Positions 39,510-45,440 of a stretch of DNA of 45,440 nt are shown here, piece by piece (positions within the stretch are counted from its first letter, which is position 1; every line of letters starts with the position of its first letter). The stretch comes from Gallionella sp. UBA4121 (lineage in GTDB: Bacteria > Pseudomonadota > Gammaproteobacteria > Burkholderiales > Gallionellaceae), in NCBI GenBank assembly GCA_002381565.1, contig DFWZ01000032.1, positions 34,217-79,656 of the forward strand, in the 5' to 3' direction. Both the position numbers and the translations under genes were made by a program. A model generated the notes under the pieces. The model was given only the letters and a program-made list of their open reading frames with translations, did no database searches and was not told the DNA's origin.

Positions 39510-40256
39510 ATGAACCCGCACGACGATTCCGAAGAACACAAAAAACACTTATCTAACAATGAGTTAGATTCAATTCATCCGGATGAACAGGATGAAGCCG
39601 ACGACGAAAATGACCATGACGAAATTCAAGACGATCTTGACGACGAGGACGAGCCGTACGACCTCGACGACGAAGACGAGGAGCAAGACGACGAAGACGA
39701 GGATGTAAAATCCGCGCCAGCGAAACCGCAAGGCCGAGGCCTGCGCAGCCTGCCTGTTCCTGAAGAGGAAGAAGAGCTCCCGCCCAGCAAGACCAAGATA
39801 AAGAAGCAGATGCACGACTTGCAGGATCTGGGCGAAGAACTGGTGGGTCTGGGCAAAGACCAGCTCGCGCAGCTCGATATTCCCGAGACGCTGCGCGATG
39901 CGATCCGCGAGATACACCGCATCAAAAAATTCGGCGCGATACGTCGCCAGATGCAATATATCGGCAAACTGATGCGCGATATTGAAACCGCGCCCATCAT
40001 CGCCAAGCTCAACACCTGGAAAGGCACGTCACAGCAGCATATCGGCTATATGCATCAACTGGAACGCTGGCGCGAACGCCTGCTGGAAGGAGATGCCGCA
40101 CTCACCGAACTGCTGGCCGCCTATCCACAAACCGATGTGCAACGCCTGCGCACGTTGATACGCAATACACTCAAAGAACGTGAGGCCGGGAAACCCGCCA
40201 AAAATTACCGCGAGATATTTCAGGTGCTGCGCGAAACCATCCCGGAACCGACATAA
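39510..40256 (+). CDS. darP: ribosome-associated protein DarP (YjgA) with acidic N-terminal extension
   Basis: A 248-residue protein. The C-terminal 160 residues are the DUF615/YjgA domain: SKTKIKKQMHDLQDLGEELV, IKKFGAIRRQMQYIGKLMR and WRERLLEGDAALTELLAAYP. In E. coli DarP promotes late 50S ribosomal subunit assembly. The first 75 residues are an unusual Asp/Glu-rich segment (for example DDLDDEDEPYDLDDEDEEQD) not found in the E. coli protein (183 residues), which has only a short acidic start. ATG 39510 is used; a TTG nine bases earlier is unlikely. Diverges from pmbA; pmbA-darP pairing is conserved in beta- and gammaproteobacteria. Confidence 0.93.
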   Translation: MNPHDDSEEHKKHLSNNELDSIHPDEQDEADDENDHDEIQDDLDDEDEPYDLDDEDEEQDDEDEDVKSAPAKPQGRGLRSLPVPEEEEELPPSKTKIKKQMHDLQDLGEELVGLGKDQLAQLDIPETLRDAIREIHRIKKFGAIRRQMQYIGKLMRDIETAPIIAKLNTWKGTSQQHIGYMHQLERWRERLLEGDAALTELLAAYPQTDVQRLRTLIRNTLKEREAGKPAKNYREIFQVLRETIPEPT

Positions 40257-40265
40257 CGACGTGCT

Positions 40266-40487
40266 GTCCACGAAAGACGCGAAAAGCACGAAAATTAAAC
40301 AAAGTTCATATTGAATTTCCTGCTTAATAATTGGGCTCCCGGCGCATCAACAGACAACGTTCAGAAAGCTCATTGCACCCCGCTCTTTTTCGTAAACTGA
40401 TTTAACAGAAGGCCGCGAACCAAATCCGGGCGCGGCCTGCTGTCAAATGGCAAACATTGTGCAGCTAGTTTCATGTCTTTCGTGGAC
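40266..40487. mobile_element. MITE-like segment with perfect 13-bp inverted ends
   Basis: GTCCACGAAAGAC (40266-40278) and GTCTTTCGTGGAC (40475-40487) are perfect 13-bp inverted repeats 222 bp apart. Inside lies a strong stem, AGGCCGCG/CGCGGCCT, extended by ACAG/CTGT (40405-40443). No open frame of note is inside. The 13-mer resembles a dispersed CACGAAAGAC-type intergenic motif, so two independent copies of a simple repeat could also explain the pair. A target-site duplication is not obvious. Confidence 0.45.
40405..40443 (-). terminator. hairpin downstream of the chemoreceptor gene
   Basis: A 12-bp stem with one mismatch (ACAG-A-AGGCCGCG against CGCGGCCT-G-CTGT) lies 57-95 bases past the chemoreceptor stop. 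On the minus strand only TCTGTTAAATC follows, so T-run support is weak. It may still stop or protect the chemoreceptor message. Confidence 0.4.
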
Positions 40488-40499
40488 TGGTTTTTTGGA

Positions 40500-41966
40500 T
40501 TAGTGGCTCCTGGCCATATGCGGGTGTTTCTCAGCCACCATGCGATTGAGCACCTGCATCACATCAGCACTGGCAACCTCGGCCCCCTCCATTTCAGCAA
40601 TAATTTGCGCCTGCACTTTATTGTCACCCTCCCAGCCACTACCGAGCAAGGCGACGGTCTTATGCACACCGCTGTGCACCTTGCCATGCGGATCAAGCAG
40701 GGTACGATAGGAAGGCAGATTTCCAAATGCGACCTTGCCATCCCCTTCATACCACTTGCCCATGCGGCAATTCTGGTGATCAACGCCGACCGCCTTGCGC
40801 AACTCATCATCATCGGGGCTGTTGATCATGGCGTAGGCGCGTTGTTTGTAGATCACATGATCTACCTTGACCAGTGAGGCGAAGCTCAAGTCCTGCGCAT
40901 AATTCGCGCTGCTCAGCGTAATTTTCGCCGACTCATAGAACCGGCCAAATTTTTCCTCCAGGCGAGAAATCACAGTCTGCGATGCATTGGCGATTTCATG
41001 CATTTCCTCTGAATCCGTCAGCATGGTGACCGCCTCGCCCTGCAACATCTGCATCACGCGCCCTATGGATTCAGAGGCATTTTTGGTATTCTCGGCAAGC
41101 TTGCGCACCTCATCCGCCACCACAGCAAAACCCCTGCCCGCCTCTCCTGCCCGCGCAGCCTCGATCGCCGCGTTCAAGGCCAACAAGTTAGTCTGATCGG
41201 CAATCGACGTAATCAGGCCAACCGCCTTGTTGATTTCCGCGCTGCGTGCATTCAGTCTGGTAATCGAGGCGTTGGCCTGTTTGACGCGCTCCGTGATACC
41301 GGAGAGGCGCTCAACCACATCCTTGACTGATGCCTGGCTGGCTTCCGCATCCTCGCTGTTGCGCTGCGCCATCCGGGCTAACACCGCCATATTGTCGGTA
41401 ATGATTTTAAGGTCTTCCTGATTGAAAGTCAGATTGCTCAACAAGTTCTGGGTGTTCAAATGGTGCGCCCTGGACAACAGGTTGTCGCGCATCGCGCCTT
41501 TTTTCTGCTCGGCCATCCCATCGAGCAAAATATTCTGGTTGGCCAGGCCCTTTCTGAATCCGCCATGCATCCCGCCATTCATCGCGACGCGATTGTAATG
41601 CCCTGCCAGGTTGGCTCTGAAACTGGTTTCCTGCTCGCGGAAAAACGCACCCAGCTGGTCGAGCATGTCGTTCACATTCCAGCACAGCATGCCTATTTCG
41701 TCCTGATCCGACACCCCGGTAATACGGGCATTGAAATGACCCTGAGCAACCCCCGCGATCACCGTATTCAGCTGTGCCAGCGGCGCCAGCCAGCGCTTGC
41801 ACAGCCATTGTCCCAACGCAGAAAATGCGATGCCGGCAACCAGGAACACCAGCATGAACACATCCACACCATGCAGCGCAAAGCTGGCCAGAACGGTGGC
41901 CAGAATACCGAGGGCAAACAGCCAGAGCAACGCAGAAAATCTAGATTGCAAGGATAAGTTCATCAT
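40500..41966 (-). CDS. methyl-accepting chemotaxis protein with C-terminal CZB domain
   Basis: A 488-residue chemoreceptor. Two TM helices (about residues 8-28 and 32-55) with almost no periplasmic loop point to cytoplasmic sensing. A HAMP-like segment and the signalling domain follow, with the hairpin tip ADQTNLLALNAAIEAARAGE and AGRGFAVVADEVRKLAENT. The C-terminal ~115 residues are a CZB domain with its zinc motif: DHVIYK, then NCRMGKWY, then HGKVH (pattern H, CxMGxW, HxxxH). CZB domains bind zinc and, in several receptors, sense hypochlorous acid. ATG 41966 gives an overlap of 26 bases with the Aer-like gene; ATG 41963 is equally plausible. AAGGGG stands upstream. Confidence 0.93.
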   Translation of the reverse strand: MMNLSLQSRFSALLWLFALGILATVLASFALHGVDVFMLVFLVAGIAFSALGQWLCKRWLAPLAQLNTVIAGVAQGHFNARITGVSDQDEIGMLCWNVNDMLDQLGAFFREQETSFRANLAGHYNRVAMNGGMHGGFRKGLANQNILLDGMAEQKKGAMRDNLLSRAHHLNTQNLLSNLTFNQEDLKIITDNMAVLARMAQRNSEDAEASQASVKDVVERLSGITERVKQANASITRLNARSAEINKAVGLITSIADQTNLLALNAAIEAARAGEAGRGFAVVADEVRKLAENTKNASESIGRVMQMLQGEAVTMLTDSEEMHEIANASQTVISRLEEKFGRFYESAKITLSSANYAQDLSFASLVKVDHVIYKQRAYAMINSPDDDELRKAVGVDHQNCRMGKWYEGDGKVAFGNLPSYRTLLDPHGKVHSGVHKTVALLGSGWEGDNKVQAQIIAEMEGAEVASADVMQVLNRMVAEKHPHMARSH

Positions 41967-42459
41967 AGCTGAGCCCCTTCTCATTCAATACATCAACTAA
42001 CAGTTTGGTGGAGGCTGCGATGGCATTTGCCGCTCCGGCTTTTTTCTCTTCTTCCAGCATCGCGGCATACAGCCCGGTCACGACCTGAATCCCGCTTATC
42101 CTGGGCTTGCGACGCACTGACAAGTATCCGGTAATTTTTCCGTCCGTATCAAAAGTAGGCGTCACATTGGCAAACACCCAATAAAAACTGCCATCTTTGG
42201 ACATGTTCTTGACATAGGCGAAACACTCATCACCGGCCTGTATCTTGTCCCAGAGCAGCTTGAACACACCGCGCGGCATATCCGGATGACGGATGATGTT
42301 GTGTTGCGTGCCAATCAGCTCAGCCTCGCTGTAGCCGGAAAACTCGATAAATATCCTGTTTCCATAGGTGAGCCGCCCTTTGATATCCGTCATGGAAACG
42401 ATAAAATCTTCCTCGCGCATCACTCTTTCAGTCAGGGTAGGTGTTATTGATCTTTTCAT
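41941..42459 (-). CDS. Aer-like PAS sensor protein
   Basis: A 172-residue protein of a single PAS domain. GYSEAELIGTQHNIIRHPDM, then PRGVFKLLWDKIQAG, KNMSKDGSFYWVFANVTP and GKITGYLSVRRKP closely match the FAD-binding PAS domain of the aerotaxis receptor Aer. There is no TM, HAMP or signalling domain, so this is a stand-alone sensor. The C-terminal 50 residues are helical. The following chemoreceptor gene overlaps by 26 bases, so the two products are probably made together and may act as a split receptor; that is inference. A sigma-28 promoter lies 57 bases upstream. Confidence 0.93.
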   Translation of the reverse strand: MKRSITPTLTERVMREEDFIVSMTDIKGRLTYGNRIFIEFSGYSEAELIGTQHNIIRHPDMPRGVFKLLWDKIQAGDECFAYVKNMSKDGSFYWVFANVTPTFDTDGKITGYLSVRRKPRISGIQVVTGLYAAMLEEEKKAGAANAIAASTKLLVDVLNEKGLSYDELILAI

Positions 42460-42515
42460 TTCTTCTCTTGCCCTGTATTTTGTATCATTTTTCGTTTTAA
42501 GCTACAGCCCTCCCT

Positions 42516-42542
42516 CTATCGGCAAAATAGTGTGAAACTTTA
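42516..42542 (-). promoter_or_regulatory. sigma-28 (FliA) promoter of the Aer-like/chemoreceptor operon
   Basis: On the minus strand the sequence is TAAAGTTT (42542-42535), an 11-base spacer, and GCCGATAG (42523-42516). The established FliA consensus is TAAAGTTT-N11-GCCGATAA, so 15 of 16 positions match. Transcription should start near 42508, giving a leader of about 50 bases. Confidence 0.88.
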
Positions 42543-42601
42543 GTTTTGTTTTGCAACTATCGTACCGGCTGATTAGCCTGAACAACATTAAGGACCTGTA
42601 T

Positions 42602-43273
42602 ATGACCGAAATTCTTTCACACATCGCCATCGAGTCCGGTAAAAATCCGCAATACAGTATCATCTGGCTGCATGGTCTGGGCGCGGACGGACAAGACTTT
42701 GTACCCATCGTTGATGATTTAAAACTCCCCGTCGCGGTACGCTACATTTTCCCTCATGCGCCACGGCGACCTGTTACCATTAACGGCGGGTTTGTGATGC
42801 GCGCCTGGTATGACATCGCTACCGATGACATCGACGCTGAGCAGGATGAGGCGGGCATACGCGCATCGCAATCGGATGTCGAAGCGCTTATCGAACAGGA
42901 AATCGCGCGCGGCATCAAGGCGCAACATATTTTTCTGGCAGGATTTTCCCAAGGTGGCGCCATTGCACTCCACACAGCCTTGCGCCAGCGCGTGCCGCTG
43001 GCCGGGGTGCTGGCACTCTCGACTTATTTGCCACTGGCCCAGACCGCTCAAACAGAATCCACAACAAGCTCGCGGCAAACACCCATTTTCATGGCGCACG
43101 GGAGCCGCGACCCCGTCGTCCCCTGCACACTGGGGCTGGCCTCACGAGAGGGTTTAAAATCGCTGGGTTACGCAGTGGCATGGCATGAATACGCCATGCA
43201 GCACTCGGTGATCGATCAGGAATTGCGTGATATCGAGGTTTGGCTTAAAAGCAGGATAGAAAAACAGGATTGA
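42602..43273 (+). CDS. carboxylesterase / lysophospholipase-like serine hydrolase
   Basis: A 223-residue alpha/beta hydrolase of the EstB/phospholipase-carboxylesterase group. The N-terminal IIWLHGLGADGQDFVPIVDD and FPHAPRRPVTINGG are family segments. The catalytic triad is complete: Ser in GFSQGG, Asp in MAHGSRDPVVP, and His in MQHSVIDQE. It hydrolyses short carboxylic esters in characterised relatives (P. fluorescens EstB); the natural substrate is unknown. ATG 42602 follows AAGGACC; the frame continues upstream without coding character. The next gene converges; both proteins end in EKQD. Confidence 0.94.
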   Translation: MTEILSHIAIESGKNPQYSIIWLHGLGADGQDFVPIVDDLKLPVAVRYIFPHAPRRPVTINGGFVMRAWYDIATDDIDAEQDEAGIRASQSDVEALIEQEIARGIKAQHIFLAGFSQGGAIALHTALRQRVPLAGVLALSTYLPLAQTAQTESTTSSRQTPIFMAHGSRDPVVPCTLGLASREGLKSLGYAVAWHEYAMQHSVIDQELRDIEVWLKSRIEKQD

Positions 43274-43366
43274 GGAACAAGGCAAATCGGCACATCGCTT
43301 CGCTCAACCCTTCACTCAGAAACAGGAGCATCAGCCCCGTTGTTTCGTGGGAATGCCCTTGCGGCA

Positions 43367-44866
43367 TCAATCCTGCTTCTCTGTCTCTTCCTGCTCGATG
43401 ACGCGGAAAGTGGCCAGTTCATAATCCGGCCCCCTCTCCTGCAATTCCACGGGAATCAGCAGGCAGTTCCTGCCGTCGAAATGTGCTTTCAGACTGCGCT
43501 GCATGGAAAATATACCCGCCTGCATCAGCAACCTTGCCGTGCCATTTTCAACACTTTCTCGCAACCAGAGCGCGTGCTGCTCTTCACCACCCCCCACGCT
43601 CTGGCGTACAGTCAGCACAGGGGCCTGATTGGCCAACACTTGCGCCCCCACATGCAACTGCCCCCCGATGTCACGCGACAATCGCCTCACGATTGCCACA
43701 CCCAGACCGCTCGCCGTTTGCACGCCAAAAAGATGGCCTATGCGTACGCCATCTACTCCCTTCCCCGTCAATATGGCGCAAAAACCGCTGGAACTGGCAT
43801 TTTCAAGCGTAATTTGCATGTGCTCGCCACTTTCCTGACCAGCGCCGTACGCAAGCACATTTTCACAACCCGAAACAACCGAAAACTGCGCTGTTAGTTC
43901 CCGCCTTTTAGTCAGGCGCTGCGGGGGCGAGACAATACAAGTCAAAACATGTTGTGCCGCTTCGAGCACCCATTCCGCCGTAAAAACACCCCCCAGATGA
44001 AGTTCCTGAGGAACGATATTCTTGTGCAGTATTTTAATCAGCATTTCCAGCTTGACTTGCATATCTGCCAGGCTGACATAGCGCATCAGGGGATGCATGG
44101 TCGCATCTAAATTGATTCGTACAGGCGTGCCTGCACGGGATAAATCGAAACCGCACAGAACATGAGCGGGCAGGTTGGCGCTGATCGTAATGACATTACG
44201 GTACTGTGCGATGATGCGTTCGGCAAGATGCATGCCTCGAGGACTCAGGGAATCAAGCCCGCAGGCATACCATGCCATCAATTGCCCGACCTCACTCCCG
44301 ACCGAAGTGGTTTCCGGCAAGGCGGAATACAGGCTCACCGGAGTATCCAGATATTGCTGCCACTCGGCATGCTGACAGAACTGCGCAAGATTGCGCCAGA
44401 TCGCCCCGTCATGAACCTCATACTGCACTGCGGTATATTTCAGTTTTTCACGCATCGCGCGCACTGCACGCGCCGCGAGCAGCGGTGCCTTAATGGCAAC
44501 CCCGCCTTTGTCACCATTGCAATAACGCATGAACATCATGTAATAGGCATCGGCAGTCTGGCGAGACAAATTGCCCATTACCAGGCGCAGGCGATTCCCC
44601 TGAAATATATGCATATCCGGGAGGGTAAAATACTCGCACGCCAGTTTTCGTGCATAGAACTGAGCCGTTTCATCGAGCAGACTCAACACCGCGAATTGAT
44701 CTGCCAGCCCGAACTCTTCACTGCTGGCGACCGACTCGATCCACTCGGTCAACTCGATTGCTGACTTGAGTGCATCGTTCCTGGGCAAGTCAGCCAGCAA
44801 CGCCTGCGCAGATTTGACATCCGCCATGGGATGATCGATTTTTTTGCCAAAAAATTTCGTCAGCAT
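43367..44866 (-). CDS. protein of unknown function (499 aa)
   Basis: A 499-residue soluble protein I do not recognise with certainty. The N-terminal 200 residues are helical (ALLADLPRNDALKSAIELTE, then AQFYARKLACEYFTLPDMH), the middle region contains IRNLDATMHP-like RINLDATMHPLMRYVSLAD, and the C-terminal region (about 360-490) reads VAIVRRLSRDIGGQLHVGAQ and HALWLRESVENGTARLLMQ, which looks like a divergent PilZ-like beta domain. No RxxxR/DxSxxG cyclic-di-GMP motif is convincing. It has no signal peptide or TM helix. The start ATG 44866 has AAGG eleven bases upstream. It converges on the esterase gene and diverges from aat. Confidence 0.8.
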   Translation of the reverse strand: MLTKFFGKKIDHPMADVKSAQALLADLPRNDALKSAIELTEWIESVASSEEFGLADQFAVLSLLDETAQFYARKLACEYFTLPDMHIFQGNRLRLVMGNLSRQTADAYYMMFMRYCNGDKGGVAIKAPLLAARAVRAMREKLKYTAVQYEVHDGAIWRNLAQFCQHAEWQQYLDTPVSLYSALPETTSVGSEVGQLMAWYACGLDSLSPRGMHLAERIIAQYRNVITISANLPAHVLCGFDLSRAGTPVRINLDATMHPLMRYVSLADMQVKLEMLIKILHKNIVPQELHLGGVFTAEWVLEAAQHVLTCIVSPPQRLTKRRELTAQFSVVSGCENVLAYGAGQESGEHMQITLENASSSGFCAILTGKGVDGVRIGHLFGVQTASGLGVAIVRRLSRDIGGQLHVGAQVLANQAPVLTVRQSVGGGEEQHALWLRESVENGTARLLMQAGIFSMQRSLKAHFDGRNCLLIPVELQERGPDYELATFRVIEQEETEKQD

Positions 44867-44960
44867 ACTTTAAACCTTAGTGATTTACGTATTTCATTCG
44901 TATGCAAGCATTAACCCGTGGCAATATAACCACATATTCACCCACTGTATACAGACGCAC

Positions 44961-45440
44961 ATGATCCCCTGGTTATCCGAAAACGCGCCTCTTCCGCCTG
45001 TCACACAGGCTTTGCGCGAACCAAACGGCCTGCTGGCAGCCGGCGGGGAATTAACCCCCGGGCGTTTGCTCGATGCCTATCGCCATGGCATCTTCCCCTG
45101 GTTCAGCGCAGGCGAGCCCGTGCTGTGGTGGAGCCCTGACCCGCGCATGGTCCTGATCCCGGAAGAATTCAAAGTATCCGACTCGTTCGCCAAAATATTG
45201 CGCAAGCGCAACTATGAAGTGCGCACCGACACCGCATTTGAACAAGTGATGCGCGCCTGCGCTGCCCCCAGGAGTGAACAATGCGGCACCTGGATAGACG
45301 AGCAGATGATTGCCGCCTATTGCGCGCTGCACAAGTTAGGCTATGCACACTCGGTGGAAACCTGGATGGACGGCAAACTGGCAGGCGGCCTCTATGGCGT
45401 GATGATCGGACAGATGTTCTACGGCGAATCCATGTTCAGC
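44961..45440 (+). CDS. aat: leucyl/phenylalanyl-tRNA-protein transferase (3' end cut by window edge)
   Basis: Transfers Leu or Phe from aminoacyl-tRNA to N-terminal Arg/Lys of proteins, marking them for ClpAP degradation (N-degron pathway). The visible 160 codons begin MIPWLSENAPLPPVTQALRE and continue with NGLLAAGGELTPGRLLDAYR, GIFPWFSAGEPVLWWSPDPR, and YAHSVETWMDGKLAGGLYG, all typical of Aat (E. coli Aat is 234 residues). The frame is open to the window edge, so about a third of the protein is missing. The ATG at 44961 lacks a strong ribosome-binding site. Upstream, 94 bp separate it from the divergent unknown gene. Confidence 0.95.
   Translation, partial: MIPWLSENAPLPPVTQALREPNGLLAAGGELTPGRLLDAYRHGIFPWFSAGEPVLWWSPDPRMVLIPEEFKVSDSFAKILRKRNYEVRTDTAFEQVMRACAAPRSEQCGTWIDEQMIAAYCALHKLGYAHSVETWMDGKLAGGLYGVMIGQMFYGESMFS

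Noticed and set aside
39551..39570. Inverted repeat ATCTAAC/GTTAGAT in the 5' part of darP
   Set aside because: It is a 7-bp palindrome inside a coding region with biased codons; too short to claim as an operator.

Overview
The window reads as chromosomal core DNA of a Gram-negative betaproteobacterium, probably of the Nitrosomonadales (Gallionellaceae-like). This is an inference from gene order (queA-tgt-yajC-secD-secF, glyA-nrdR-ribD-ribE-ribB-ribH-nusB-thiL-pgpA, msrB-yciB-yciI-bolA-parvulin) and protein style, not from a database search. Gene density is high. There is one tRNA and no rRNA, phage, complete insertion sequence or CRISPR array.

Layout. 1-6213 (minus): queA-tgt (queuosine), yajC-secD-secF (protein export), then a dedA gene cut by the window edge. 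6291-8404 (plus): tRNA-Leu(CAA) behind a near-consensus promoter, a tiny Ala/Lys-rich exported protein, a NUDIX hydrolase and mnmA. 8481-14097 (mostly minus): a rhodanese and a YejA/B/E-type peptide importer (two permeases, one large lipoprotein) with no ATPase gene; a DUF302 gene on the other strand sits inside it. 14198-17085 (plus): a small Ser-rich protein, a nucleotidyl cyclase fused to a hemerythrin domain, and ygfZ. 17132-18655 (minus): GNAT, L,D-transpeptidase, tadA. 19072-23396 (plus): bcp, a phoH-like gene, msrB, yciB, yciI, bolA and a periplasmic parvulin, closed by a clear terminator. 23649-26652 (minus): djlA, tpm, lptM-lysA; cyaY diverges. 27029-36386 (minus): acyl-CoA ligase, pgpA, thiL, nusB, ribH, ribB, ribE, ribD, nrdR, glyA, with a plus-strand DUF3175 gene wedged between ribE and ribB. 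36661-37839: an AT-richer Sel1-repeat gene flanked by repeat-like DNA. 38062-40256: divergent pmbA/darP. 40500-42459 (minus): an Aer-like PAS protein and a CZB chemoreceptor behind a near-perfect sigma-28 promoter. 42602-45440: a carboxylesterase, an unrecognised 499-residue protein, and the start of aat.

How it works together: most of the window is housekeeping (translation and tRNA modification, Sec export, riboflavin/thiamine/lysine supply, oxidative-stress repair). Signalling is concentrated in the cyclase-hemerythrin protein (likely oxygen- or iron-responsive) and the flagellar-regulon pair of Aer-like sensor plus zinc-binding chemoreceptor.

The most unusual layer is non-coding. Several dispersed short repeats occupy operon spacers or sit in frame inside genes: an exact 30-base repeat in two spacers, an AGTAGTAAGTGG hairpin in two operon spacers, a CCCTC/GAGGG repeat that is in frame inside the importer lipoprotein and also supplies the likely ribosome-binding site of mnmA, and a 222-bp MITE-like segment with perfect 13-bp inverted ends. 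I did not find one clearly new multi-gene system; the strongest leads are the cyclase-hemerythrin protein, the repeat insertions, and the chemoreceptor pair with its promoter.
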